A stretch of DNA of 64,000 bases from Sycobia sp. Sy_11 (GCA_018907035.1 JACCIC010000038.1:162501-226500), one strand, 5' to 3'; numbered from the stretch's first letter, positions 12,681 through 24,644 are shown. Notes: generated from the letters alone by a model not told the origin. Program-made: numbers and translations.

Positions 12681-14159
12681 TTTTTTAAAAACTTTTAAAG
12701 GAAACATATATACTGTAAATACTAGGTGAAAGATGAAAATTTGTTTTTTTTGGTACAACGGAAATTATGTCTATTAATAGTTTGAAATATGATCTATAAC
12801 TTTTTTCTTTAAGTAATATGCATAAGTCATTAGGATAGTGATTCTATTGAAAAATATTTATAATTAAAATAATCTTGTACATTACCATAAGAACTATTGT
12901 TTTATATCTACGTTATAAAATTAATAGTTTAGTAAACATAGTAAAAATGATATATCTTTCACTTTGAAGAATTCTATTTTCAAAAAATATAAAGAAATAA
13001 AAAAAAGATTATTTCTCTAATTTAAATATACCTCTTATGATAATGAAACATTTAGTTTACATAAATCATAATTTTGTATTTTAATTAAGTTATTTCACTG
13101 GTAGAAAGTAACTAAATATTTATTTCAATTTACCAATATTTTTAAAAATTAGAATAAAAAATATATTGAAATTTACATTTTGATTGTTTCTAACTCAAGC
13201 AATATAGTCCACCTTGTAGTATATGGCAATTCCTACACAATTTCTATTTAATTAGCTACTTCTTATTTTATTTTTATTTCATTATATAACAATTATATAG
13301 AAAAATATAAAGTTTTGTAATAAATAAAATTTAAAAAAAATTCAATATTTTATAATTTTATAATATCCATATGTTTTTGTTGAAATATCAATAAGAATTA
13401 TGATTTCAATATTTATTTCCACATTAAAAATTATTATAATCTCTGTGTGTAAATAAATATGTATGCACATTTAAAACACATTTTATAAAATGCTAATTCT
13501 GTGTGACAGCCGTTTAGGAAGATGCTTTAGAATTTTTTATTTTATTATAGTGTTTTATATATAAAATAAAAAATACAGAGATTCAATTTTTGGTACTACA
13601 TATTTAACGCAAAATTGATATGTTGATCGAATGGCACCCATGTCAATAACAGTGGATCAAATGGTGTTTGTGATACTAACAGACTGAATCATCAGAAATC
13701 AAAAAATTCAATTCCATGTCAATATATAGTATGATTAATATCTTACAAGTTAGTATTGTTTGAAAATTTTGAAGAGGAGGTTTATTATATTTTTTTAATA
13801 TTTTTAACTGTATATTTTAATGTAACATCAGGCCAAATAACTCGAATAATTTATAACGATATAATATTAATGATTGTTTAAATATATAAAAAAAACACAT
13901 ATTTTATAAATAAAGTACATAATATTTAAGATATGCAATAATATATAATATTTAAAAAATATGATGATATGTATAATTTAGAATATATAAATATACAATA
14001 ATATATATATAATTTAGAAATATATAAATATATAATAAAATAGATAATTTAGAAAATATAGTGATATATACAATTTAAAATATGTAATAGTATTTGAAAT
14101 ATATATATATTAATATATAATATTAACTTTTACAAGTAATAATAATCATATATATATAT
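12681..14159. other. WBP4 3' flank and AT-rich intergenic DNA
   Basis: A candidate polyadenylation signal AATAAA lies at 12996-13001, about 320 bp after the WBP4 stop. The remainder is extremely AT-rich with many ATATA runs, and no gene was found. Confidence 0.5.
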
Positions 14160-15236
14160 TTATATAAAGTACATCGGATTATAAGTTTAGTCCAAAACAA
14201 CGAAATTTTGTCGGCTACCATATTTGGCCGAGCAAAACAATTTTATAGCTCTATCCATATGCGGCGTTAGACTATTGGGACTGACGCAAGCCTTATATGT
14301 CAGAAGTGTATATTTTGACGACCGAAGACCCTTGAAGTAATGAACACCTGTACTAGCAGTGCGCTAATTTAATCAAATAATTAATTATAATAACGAGAAT
14401 TTATTTATAACATAATTAGTGAATATAACGAACATATTGTAAGATTTATATAAGAATTATTATAAAATAATAAAATGTTAGAAATAAGAAAATGAAGGAT
14501 CAATGCAACGAAAAAAAACCTGTAAAAATTGAGAAGCTGAGAGAGGGATTTTCTATGGCATTGACTGATCGGGTTGTTGTTCCACAAAAATGTTACAAAA
14601 ATGTTACAAAATTGTCGATAGTTCTGTTAAATGTTCTTCAAACTCGATTAGTTTCGATTGAATTTTCATAATTCGTCTTTTTTGTTATTATTTATACTGT
14701 CCTTGGAGAGAAGTGTGGTTCCTTGAAAGCAGGGACTCGATTCTCTTCCGTTATCCTCTCCTTTTCCTCACATAATCATATAATAGATAAATATTATATT
14801 ATATTAAAAAGAGACTTGCGATGTGCACTGGCGTCACTCATGTCACTAGTGCAATTACAGTGACGCTAAGCACATTGTACTACGCGCTTTATTAACATAA
14901 TCGAAAGTTCGTCTCAGGCTAGTGCGGGCAACCGTAGGCCTGAAATCCGCAACAAATATATATGCATGCATATACCTATATATATGTATGCGATACGTAT
15001 CACATGCTCGACGTGACATATGATATTTGATTTTTGGGGGCTCAGCCGGGATAATGCGGAACAAGCTGTTGATTTTGTTTTAATAGGTGCAGCACTCTCA
15101 AAAGCTAAAAAATGAAAAAATTAATTCTAAATAAATAAAATAATAATAAATAAAAGTTTCATAAAAGTTTTAAAAAACAAATCGTAGAAATAATAAAGAC
15201 TACAAAGGCTTTCTAATAACAAGAAAATCTTGTACA
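14160..15236 (+). mobile_element. LTR and leader fragment of a gypsy-type retrotransposon
   Basis: This segment matches 55545-56345 closely over most of its length (shared blocks TACATCGGA.TATAAG, GGACTGACGCAAGCCTTA, GAAAGCAG.GACTCGATTCTC, TATATGCATGCATATACC). It has one unmatched section around 14340-14520. The last ~80 bp (AAAAGTTTTAAAAAACAAAT onward) also match 62745-62830, which lies ahead of a gag gene. This suggests LTR, primer-binding site and 5' leader of one family. It is cut at 15237 by mariner sequence. Confidence 0.6.
15035..15052 (+). promoter_or_regulatory. Putative retroelement primer-binding site (tRNA-Pro-like)
   Basis: TGGGGGCTCAGCCGGGAT differs at two positions from the reverse complement of the 3' end of animal tRNA-Pro with CCA, as used by many retroelements. 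The second family copy has TGGGACTCAGCCGGGAT at 56224-56240. Confidence 0.5.
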
Positions 15237-15865
15237 TACGAGGATGGATTGATAAGTTTCCGGCCTGACCAAGAGATGGCGCCACTAGGTCTACCTTGAG
15301 GTGGTGTTCTATAGTAACATTCTTAGATAGCTTGTAGCTATAGTTTCAGTCTGATCGCCATGTTTAGTTTAGGTTTGAGAGCACGCTGAACAAGACGCCT
15401 CTGTGTTTTTCGTAAAAATAGAAAAGCTGGAAAATCGTGCTGTCATCAAATACTTTTATTTGAAGGGGTTAACGCCGAAGGAAATTAAAGAAGAGATGGA
15501 CTCAACACTGGGGACATCCTCCACATCATATTCAACCGTTAAGCAGTGGGTTTCCTAGTTTAAAAAGGGTCGTGTGAGCATCTCTGATGAGCCTCGTTCA
15601 GGACGCCCCATTGAGGTCACAACTCCAGATATGATCGAAAATATCCATCAAATATTGTTGAAAGACCGCAGATTAAAAATGCGTGAGATAGCTGAGACCT
15701 GTAAGATGTCATATGAATGTGTACAAATTATTTTAGACCAACATTTGTATATGAAAAAACTCTGTGCAAGATGGGTGCCGCGTTTGCTAACAGTCGACCA
15801 AAAATTGATTCGAAAGAACATTTCTACCGCCAATTTGACGTTGGCGGATAGGAAAGTTTTCTAGT
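15237..15865 (+). mobile_element. Mariner 5' half, truncated
   Basis: The left terminal repeat TACGAGGATGGATTGATAAG starts at 15237 and resembles the end of the deleted mariner at 54126-54600. The transposase frame has lost its start (ATA at 15418-15420 where the sister copy has ATG) and has an in-frame TAG at 15556. It then remains open as SISDEPRSGRPIEVTTPDMI and ARWVPRLLTVDQK, and ends with TAG after RKVF. The catalytic domain and right terminal repeat are missing; unrelated sequence follows. Confidence 0.85.
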
Positions 15866-16122
15866 GCGAGGTAGTGGAAAAAGTAGCATTGGAAAACGAT
15901 ATAAAAGAGGGACCGCAGTGAATTTATGCATCACAGTCTACCTTCACATTTTAAATTTGAAAATCTCTATATTTTGAAAGGTGAAGGTAGAATGAGCGCT
16001 AATAGTCACGGCAACGCCAACAGCAACGGCAAGCGTTTGTCTGCCGTGGAAAATGTTCCCCGTAGCCGTCCCTGCAAAGGGAAATATTACAAGTCGATTT
16101 GTTCGGGAAGGAGGAGGAGAAC

Positions 16123-16354
16123 ATGTCGAAGTCGATAAAGTCTACCACCCCTATCCACATCGTCACATCCTCTCTAACAAGAGCGGTAACACCATCGTTG
16201 GATCGATCTAAATCACCATCATCGGTGAATGAGTCAAGAAAAGCTCCTGCAACATCTGCAAATTGGAAAGCTCTGCATGCAAGGGCGCTGGAGATTGCAG
16301 ACGTAGTTCTGCAAGCAGCGAAGTTTGCCGAAATGATTGAGTCAATTAATCAAG
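16123..16354 (+). CDS. Hypothetical exon-like frame, unknown function
   Basis: An open frame starts at an ATG at 16123 (MSKSIKSTTPIHIV). It is Ser/Thr/Pro-rich at first, then becomes helical and alanine-rich (LHARALEIADVVLQAAKFAE). It ends in front of a donor-like AAG|GTAATA. Composition and codon use look protein-like, and GC is higher than the flanks. A second overlapping frame (15990-16137, Arg-rich) may be a decayed 5' part. It lies between a mariner fragment and a MULE, so it may belong to an unrecognised mobile element. Confidence 0.3.
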
Positions 16355-16442
16355 GTAATATAAGTACATATTTATTTATTAATATATATGTATTAATATT
16401 TATTTAATTATTAAGGGGGATTCTCTAGTCTAAATCGACGAA

Positions 16443-16517
16443 AAAATCACACAAACTTGCGCGCTCTAAAAATGTTTCTATAGCGTGTATTTTTGGTGCG
16501 CGCGCAAGTGTGATTTT
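16443..16517. repeat. Subterminal hairpin of the MULE
   Basis: The left arm (TCACACAAACTTGCGCGC) and right arm (GCGCGCAAGTGTGATTTT) are near-perfect reverse complements around a ~35-nt loop. Confidence 0.6.
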
Positions 16518-16793
16518 GGAGCAATTCAGACAGCTGGCGATCGGAGAGGTACATACTTGGTCCCGCTTCTTTCTGTATTTATTATCTCACGAGTATTTTC
16601 AACGATATTTTGAAGCACTGAAAGTATTGCTTTTTTTTTAATTTAATTGTAAAAACAGTTATTCATTTATATTAGTTGGAAAAAAAGTTCATAAAATGGA
16701 TAAAAAAAGTACAAAATTCGGCAATTCGAGAGCGGATCGACAAAAAAAAGAAATTTTCGTGGCAATCAATTTACGAGTGAGCGTGATGAAAGT

Positions 16794-17872
16794 GTGGTTA
16801 GTGCATCTGCTAAAAAAATTAAGAAAAATAATCCTGCATTCGAAGTGAACGTTGATCCATTGTTGCATTACGTCATAGTGAATTTCTTACTTTTTCTAAG
16901 ACTACAAGACATTTTAATTTGTAAAACTTGTAAAGACGATATAACAATTTCCAAACGTAACGAAAAAGGATTAGGTTTTCAATTAGTAGTTTCGTGTAAA
17001 TGTGAAACAGAAACTCATATTCCAAGCAGTCCAACAAATCATACTTCCTACGAAATAAATCGTCGCTTTGTATTTGCGATACTTTTACTCTGTGTTGGCT
17101 TGCTAGGTATAAATAATTTTTGTGCAATGATGGATATCAGCAAAGGATATGCTTCAGCTACTTATTATGCAATAGTAAACCACATTTGGATAGCAGCAGA
17201 AGCAGTAGCTACATTAGTTTTTAGACAAGCAGTTAGTGAGAGCAAAGAGAAAATGAGGCTGCTGGTAATGTAAAAAATCTGCTCACATCGGTTCGCCGAA
17301 ATCCAGATTCTGTTGAAGATATGATAAATGCTATTTGGGCAACTTTTTACCACAAGATTTCTACGGATAATAAGCTTCAACATATCAATTGTCCCGCTGG
17401 TTCAGACTCATGGTGCAAATACCGAGTTACTGAAGCTACCGGTCAGTTGAAAAATTTTGTGCACCCTCCAGCACTAGATGAAGAAATTCAACCTTTATTA
17501 AAAAAGATTTATGAAGATCTTACCACAGACGATCTGCTAGAAAGGTGCATCGGAGCACATACACAAAACACCAACGAAAGCTTCAACGCTTGTGTTTGGA
17601 ATATAGCTCCAAAAAACATGTTTTCTGGGAAGAAAATGGCTGAAATTACTACCTATTGTGCTGTGTGCGTCTTCAATGAAGGATTTTTACTTTTATTAAA
17701 AGTCATGGAAACCATGGGTATTTCGATTGGCAGCGTAGCAGTGGATTTTGCGCAGAGACAGGACGAAAATAGAATTAAGCAAGGAAATCGTCACAGCATT
17801 GAAGCTTTAAAAGAACGGCGAATCGAGCTTAGAAAGGTTAAGGCGCACGAAAATAAGGTTTTTGAGGACTAG
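16794..17872 (+). pseudogene. MULE-type transposase with central deletion
   Basis: The first open part (to 17273) has a Cys-rich module (ICKTCKDD...SCKCET) and the family block YEINRRFVFA.LL.VGL.GINNFCAMMDI. After a stop at 17271-17273 the frame continues around 17280 with NPDSVEDMINAIWATFYHKI and carries a C-terminal region with CPAGSDSWCKYR, the block TQNTNESFNACVW and a charged Arg/Lys tail ending at TAG (17872). Intact relatives have several hundred residues between these halves, including the catalytic acidic residues; here they are missing. This is an autonomous-type gene turned into a deletion derivative. Confidence 0.7.
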
Positions 17873-18343
17873 GAAGGAATTTTATTATTAATTTATATAA
17901 AATATTTCTTCATTTTTTACACTGGTTTTCAAAAAATTCTTTTAAACACGTTTTTCTCGAAATAACATTTTTTGACCTGACTGACATGATTTAACAAAAA
18001 CTATTCAACCGATTGGGCTGAAATTTTGAGAGGTTATTCGTCACATATATAGTTATAGCCCGTACTAGAATTATAAATATTCAATTACACTTGAGCACTT
18101 TTTTAAACAACATAACCTCAAAAAATAAGCCGAAAATTAGAAAAGCCGGCCATTTTGTTTTTATTTTACTTAAAATTCTTAATTTTAGTACGGGCTATAG
18201 CTACTTTCTTATACTTTGATATGCTTTTTGAATTTTTCATTTCAGAGCTTTCTGTGTCAAGATATGATGTCAGCCAAAAAAAAGCAAGCTACGTTGTGGC
18301 AGCCATATCTGGGCCATATTGGCCATATAGGAATTCCTTTTAA

Positions 18344-19269
18344 CGTATTTTCTTCTCATTGTAATACGCTAGAATGTATTCTATATGAATGATATGCTCT
18401 TTCCACTTCTGCTTCCCCTGCTCCATATTTTCATTTCCTTTACATGCGAGATAATATCTGGGAGGAACACAGATTCTATATCTCAGTCAAATAAGTTCAG
18501 TTTCATCTTTTTAATTTTTTCTTCTATGATCAATACGAGTGTGTTGTATTGTATCAGTGTTTTTATGGCTTACTTTTATCAGCCAGGAAAGAAGTGTTAT
18601 TAACTGAAGTCTGAATATTTTCTTAGTTAACGTAAAGTAAGATGGCTTTTCTTTTGTCTGTGGAATTTCAAGTAAAAAATTTTGTGATGTTTACGAGTGT
18701 GTCAGTTAATTGAATATACATGAACTCGAGAATTATTGAACAATAACTGACTAGGATATGATAATATTGAGGGAATTTGGGAAAAAACAAGGTCTCTCGC
18801 GAGCAGAAAATCAAAAATGTTTAACATGTCTGATTCATCTTTTATCTTTACAAGCAGGATTCCGGTATCATCTTGATAGTGCAGCACCAGTTTGAGGTAG
18901 TCTAATATCTAAAGAATCAGCTAAAATAGAATGATGAGATATTCAATCTGCTTTTAAAAATTGAATAAGAACAGGCGTTGTTGTTAATTTAAAACATCTG
19001 GACTGGAGGATAAAGTTAGAGCTTGCTTACAAGTATATACTGCAATAAAAGTAAATTCTGATTTCATATCAGTGTTTTCCATACAGAAAAATGGAGAAGA
19101 AACAACATACATTAAATATTTGACAACTATGAGTACTACATATACATATTTACCGATTTAGAAAAATGTTATGAGGAACATATTAAGGAGCCACTTTTTA
19201 CACATCTAGAGGCATTTCAGGAAAGGATTCCGGATAGACATTGAAAAGTATTATCAGTTTGTGACAAAT
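18344..19269. other. No gene recognised
   Basis: AT-rich sequence between the MULE and the BEL gag. It may include the BEL 5' LTR and leader, but no matching 3' LTR was found, so this cannot be shown. Confidence 0.4.
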
Positions 19270-20454
19270 TTTAAAAAGGTTTCGATTCGTTCTAGAGAGG
19301 AGAGGAATGTGAAAGAGAAGTTTCACGATTAAGAGTTTATACAAATAATTTAAAGAAATCGTTCAAGTTCTTTGACGGTATTCAATTCATATTCATGTTA
19401 GATGATAGTGCAAAACAATTAGAACAGCGATTCGACATTTTAAGTATTCATCTAGATTCACACGCGAATGATAGTAATTCCGTACAACATATTAGTAATT
19501 CAAGGCATCAAACAAGGCGACGTATAAAACTTCCGGAGGCCGACTTACCTCGATTTTCGGGAAATTATAAAGACTGGCTGTCGATCAAAGATGCTTTTAG
19601 ATCAATGATTGACTGCCAAGACGATTTGTCCAACGTGCAAAAACTACAATATTTAAAGGTAGGAGTTGTAGGAAAAGCAGCACGAAAAAATAAAAATATG
19701 TCAATTGTTGATGAAAATTACCAACGCGCGTGGTATGTATTCGAAAAGGCTTATGCAGACAAGCGACTAATTATCTCACGATATCTCAGTCTGATAATTC
19801 GTTTGCCAGTCCAAGAACGCGAGAGTGCCGAAGTGTTAAGGAAACTCGCTGACGAATCATAACAGCATGTCAAATCGCTTGCGACTTTGGACGATAGTGT
19901 AGGTGAAGAAATATTAGTACAGATCCTTTAAGAAAAACTCTTTAAAACAACCGCAGAAAAATGGAAGGAATCGATAAAACGAGGTGTATTTCCATCGCTA
20001 GAAGATATGATCGAATTTTTATATAAATCAACTTCTAAATTATCGAAACGAGAGTCGAATCACGTATAAGTAAAAAAATTACCTAACTGCATTGTATGTA
20101 AAGGTGAAAATTTCTTATTTAGATGCTCGAAAGTCCGCGAATTGTCTGTTGACTAACGCCTCGAGATCGCCAAAAGAACGTCGGTTTGCAATAAATGTTT
20201 ACGATCACATGAAGGTAAATCGTGCGAATTTTTAAACTGTCGAATTTGTAACGGTCCGCATAATGTTTTACTGCATTCTTCCAATGCATGGAATCTATCA
20301 CCCACAGGTGAAATATGGTCAACTGTTTCCTTGGCAATACAAGTGCCTTTTTCACTCAGTTTATTCCTACTGCACGTGTTAATATTTTAAACAACAACCT
20401 GCAACCAATTTCTTGCCGCGTTTTATTAGATACAGGCTCTTCTGTAAATTTAAT
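19270..20454 (+). pseudogene. BEL/Pao gag and start of protease
   Basis: Gag frame 19395-19862 has the BEL/Pao (DUF1759-like) core: KLPEADLPRFSGNYKDW, NVQKLQYLK, RAWYVFEKAYADKR and LPVQERESAEVLRKLADES. After a stop at 19860-19862, gag continues through several nonsense codons to Cys clusters (CIVCKG, CNKCLRSH, CRICNGPHN) typical of the BEL nucleocapsid. The aspartic protease motif LLDTGSSVNLI begins at about 20428 and is cut by the copia insertion at 20455. The protein continues at 25036. Confidence 0.85.
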
Positions 20455-20820
20455 TGATGAAGTAAACACAGCAGGTAAATGGTAAATATAACTTTATTTA
20501 AGGTAAAATATAGATATACAGAACAATGTATAAAAACAGCTACTAACTAAGCATTAGTTTGTAACTATTCTATACAGCGTTGAAACAAGATGTGATTCTG
20601 TCCTCCGCTGAGGGTATTACAATACCTCGCAGACGCATCTTTATTATTGCGAGTACGAACTTGACAAAAGTACCGCTATCTACAAGTATACTGTAAGCCG
20701 CTCTTCTTACCTGCCACACAACGCTAACACTCAAGGCTCGAACACGGTTACGTTAATTAAATCTAGGATTTCTCTCGTATTTCAAATTACATATTTTAGA
20801 ATTCACTCCGAAATTCAACA
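20455..20820 (-). repeat. Copia 3' LTR
   Basis: This 366-bp LTR starts TGATGAAGTAAA and ends AATTCAACA on the + strand. It is paired with the LTR at 24659-25030. Confidence 0.93.
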
Positions 20821-21544
20821 CTCCCACTTAATTTGAAATATTTAAAATACTTAATTGTTCGCGCAAAAAACAAAACTGTTGTTTTGTTAACGGTTTTTAA
20901 GAATGTCCGCTAAATTGTAGATTAGATTTTACGTACTGAATCTCGATTTCTTTACGACTAATAACTTCGCGAACAAAATGAAATCTAATGTCAATATGCT
21001 TGGACCGTTTATGGAATTCAGAATTATTTGCTAATTTGATTGCCGACTGATTGTCTACAAATATAGAAATTGTATCGCAAGGAATTTTTAATTCACTTAA
21101 ATATCTGGCGCAACCAGATTGCTTCTTTTCTTCCCTCCATTAACGCAATATATTCAGCCTCTGCTGTTGATAAGGACACTACATTTTGACGTTTACTAGA
21201 CTAGCATATTGGACCGCCGTTTAATAAACATATGAAGCCGCTTCGTGATCTTCGCGTTTCTAAGCAACCGGCATAGTCAGCGTCGGTATTACCACAAACT
21301 TTCGTACTCCCACTGTTACCGAAAACTATACCAAAATTTCGGGTGCCTATTAAATACCAAATAATTCTCTTTACGGATTTCCAGTGTTCCTGACTAAAAC
21401 AATTTAGAAATTGACTGGCGTAATTTACCGTATATTCAATATCTGGTCGGCACACTCGAGCGGCAAATAAGAGTGAGCCGACCGCTTCACGGTACGGTAT
21501 AAGCTCGTTTTCTATCGAGGCTTTTTTATAATATTATTATAAAA

Positions 21545-22131
21545 AATTAATAAATATTTTTTTATTGGTCTTACAGTCCAATCAATTTCAACCAAAAATA
21601 AAATAAAATAAAAATAAAAATAAAATAAAAATAAAAAATAAAAATAATAATAAAAAATAAAAAATAAGAAATAAAAATAAAAAATAATAAAAATAAAAAT
21701 AAAAATTAAAAATAAAAATTAAATTAAAAATTAAATTAAAATGATAATGACAGTCAGACTGTCCTTGTTTACATTCACCCCCGTAGACTAATCTGAAAAT
21801 AAAATATTAGCTGAAAAAATTCTTTGTTAGTAAAGTGCAGTCTGACTGTCCCCAACACCCTTACCTAATTGAAGACTTGTCCAACGTTTCGAGCTCGCTA
21901 CGGCTCCTCATCAGGGACTAATCTAAACCTTATATTCTAATCTATATATACTCATCCCCACCACCAAATTTCGTAAATTAAATATAAATTCCCCCTCTAT
22001 ACAAATTGTCCAAAACCAATCAATTTAATAAGGAATGATAAACATTTTTATTTTATTTTTATTTTTATTTTATTTTATTTTTGGTTGAAATTGATTGGAC
22101 TGTAAGACCAATAAAAAAATATTTATTAATT
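21545..22131. mobile_element. 587-bp element with perfect 88-bp terminal inverted repeats
   Basis: The left end (21545-21632) and right end (22044-22131) are exact reverse complements over 88 bp. Each begins AATTAATAAATATTTTTTTA and passes into AATAAAAT-type simple repeats. The interior has no ORF but carries small palindromes (GACAGTC.A.GACTGTC at 21749-21763) and a hammerhead-like core. It interrupts the copia RT/RNase H region. Identical repeats mean either recent insertion or a foldback structure kept identical by conversion. A related end lies at 362-395. Confidence 0.85.
21879..21918 (-). ncRNA. Hammerhead ribozyme-like core
   Basis: On the minus strand the order is: stem I strand GTCC, core CTGATGA, stem II (GAGC...GCTC with a short CGTAGCGA loop), core GAAAC, GTT, then stem I return strand GGAC. 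All invariant hammerhead positions (CUGANGA, GAA, and the UH cleavage position as GUU) are present. Stem III would be only two base pairs, as in the minimal hammerheads of Penelope-like elements and retrozymes, which usually act as dimers. No covariation or activity evidence is available. Confidence 0.6.
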
Positions 22132-24644
22132 TGTATATGGGCAGTCGACAGAAGTACAATTCAATTGTTTTATTATAAAAAAGCTTATTTATAACTCTTT
22201 CAATATATTTTGATTGATTAATCATTATCGTTCGCTTATTTCGATCACGCTTGATCTACATTCCGATAAAATCATTCGCTTCGTTCACGGTTATTCGGAA
22301 ATTACTTTTTAAATAATTAATCAGACATTCAACAGCATATTGGCTTTTACAGATCACTAAGCCATCATCGACATAAAGCGCTAAATACACTATAAAACTT
22401 TTCACTTTACCGATAAATACATATTGATCACTATCACTGCTCTTGAAGTTGAAGTTTCTGAGAAATCCCACAAATTTCTCATTCCAGCACCGTGGGGACT
22501 GCTTTAGGCCATATAAACTTCTTTGTAGCTTGCATACAAGACCTTTATTCTCCTGATTAGTGTAGCCTTGTGATTGTCAGATATATCTCCTCTTGCAGAT
22601 CGCCGTAAAGAAAAGCTGTCTTTACGTCAAACTGCACTATCTCGAGATCCTATTTTGCCGCAACAGCTAACAGTATGCGGATTGACTCGTAGCGCACAAC
22701 AGGAGCAAAAGTATTATTAAAATCTATGTCTTCCCGCTGTGCATAGCCTTTAGCAACAAGGCGCGCTTTGAATCGAATGCTGTTGTCGCTTGCATTTCTC
22801 TTGATGGCGTAAACCCACTTGCATCCGATGGCACGTTTGCCTTTTGGCAGTTCTACTATTGTCCACGTCTTATTGTCACGAGGAGCATTAACTTCGTCTC
22901 TCATGGCTTCCTTCCAACGTACTGCATCTGGACTACGCATCGCCTCTGCGTATATAAAAGGCACAGTATCTGCGACATATGCAATTGGAACGCCATAACG
23001 GTCGATTGCATTTAATTGAGCTCTGTCGCGTAAGCATCTACATATAAGAAGAGTAGAAAATAACGAGAGCCACGCGGAGATTCCATGTTAATTGGTCCAC
23101 AAACATCCGTGTGGATTTTCTCACCAGGCTTAAAATTGCAATCTCGGTGTACAGGTGGATGGGGTTTTCGTGTTTGCTTACCGAGAATACAATTTTGACA
23201 CTGAAAGTCTTTATCTATCACAAATTGAAGGTCTTTGTCGTCGAGCACTCTTTTCGTATTCAATAAAGCACGCACATTGATATGCCCCATCCGCTCATGC
23301 CAAAGTTTTAGCGTGCTTTCTTTAGTTTCCATTATATTACAGTTAGTTGGTAGTACCACTTCGAACTGCATCTTGAAGAGGCCCTTATGCCTCACGCCGA
23401 TTAATGTGCGTTCACCGTGATTATCACGCACTTCACAAACTGTTTCATACGCATGAAAAGAAAACTTTTTATCATTAACTGTTGCAATTGAAAACAAGTT
23501 CCTTCTCAATTCTGGCACATAAAGCACATTCTCCATTGGTCTTTCAACGAACTTTCCTTTTATTTTTTCTTTTATTATCACCGTGCCTATTCCTGCTGCG
23601 TGCAAAACTTTATCATGTGCCATTTTCACGTAGCGAGTATCACTGACGGGATTGAGGTACGAAAAAAACTCTCTTCTGAATGACATGTGCATACTTGCAG
23701 CCGAATCAGCCAGCCATACATCTTTGTCTTTATCTGTCGTTTTCGAATAAAATACACTAACATCACTTATGTTTGAAGACGATATTTGTGAATCGCTGCT
23801 CTTTTTGTTCGGACACTCGCGCGCCCAATGTCCCTTCTGTTTACAAACCGCACACTTCGTCCGTTTTTTCAAATCTTCGATGTTTTTCTTCCCATTTGCT
23901 TTTCTGGGCTTCGGTTTAATTGCTGCGAACTGCTGGTTATTTAGTTGCACTTTTAACGCTTCTATCTGTAAAGCTAATGATTCTACACCACTTTCTGCTT
24001 CGCAGAGACGCTTGTCCTCTTTCAATAATCGTGCTACAAGATTATTTTTAGTTTGCTCTGCTAGTGGTGTACACTCCCATGCCATACGAAACGGTGAAAA
24101 TCTCGGAGGCAATCCGTGATTCGAAAATCAAAAAACTGCTGTAATGCGCTGTATCTTACATTATGGCTCGTTGATCCATATAACGCTTCAAGTTTGTCCC
24201 AAATTTCTTTCGGACTCCTACAATTCTGCAAATTCGGATGAAGTGTTCTATCCACAGAACTCAGCAAAAGCACAACAGCTTGCGATGACAGTCGTTTCCA
24301 GGTTCTCCATTCGGCTTCTCTGGAAATTTCATTAGGCTCGACTTCACTTCCGTCAATTTATCCTACAAGGCCTTTCGCGTACAGCGTAAATTCGATCCCG
24401 AATTTCCATATTCTGTAATTATTTTCATTTAGTTTTGTAAGCTCGAGGATTTCTCTATCAACCATGATAAAAAGAATAGGCTATTTTTCACTCACAATAA
24501 AAATAAACAACGCGAACTAACACACGGCACTTTTCACAAAGACGAATTTATTCGACGCGACACTTACTCTATTGCTATGCCAGCTTGGCAAAATCTATAG
24601 TTTAATTTTAAAAAAGTTACTTCACTGGCACTGTTAAACGAGAC

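Larger units (their letters stand above)
16413..18343 (+). mobile_element. Mutator-like (MULE) DNA transposon, internally deleted
   Basis: The limits are inferred from a loosely similar pair of ends (AAGGGGGATTCTCTAG at left; the reverse complement of the right end reads AAAGGAATTCCTATATGG). Between them are the two halves of a MULE-type transposase. A subterminal hairpin lies at 16443-16517. Clear target-site duplications were not found, so the borders are approximate. Confidence 0.55.
20845..24465 (-). pseudogene. Copia gag-pol polyprotein, deleted and interrupted
   Basis: Gag starts at 24465 (MVDREILELTKLNENNYRIW). The frame at 23012-24112 carries a CCHC knuckle (CAVCKQKGHWARECP), a protease motif WLADSAASMHM (D-S-A in place of the usual D-S/T-G), the GAG-pre-integrase HERMGHIN block and the start of integrase (HTDVCGPI). 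Most of the integrase core is then missing. Reverse transcriptase resumes at 22964 ([20 protein letters not shown]) and at 22471 with the YVDD catalytic box (LALYVDDGLVIC). RNase H remnants (RPDIEYTVNYASQFL, DNQSAIKLANN) run down to about 20850. Gag has frameshifts near 24110, and the RT is split by the element at 21545-22131. Confidence 0.9.

Noticed and set aside
18385..18603. Small hydrophobic protein frame
   Set aside because: AT-rich sequence biased to Phe/Ile/Leu codons; no start context, domain or splice support.
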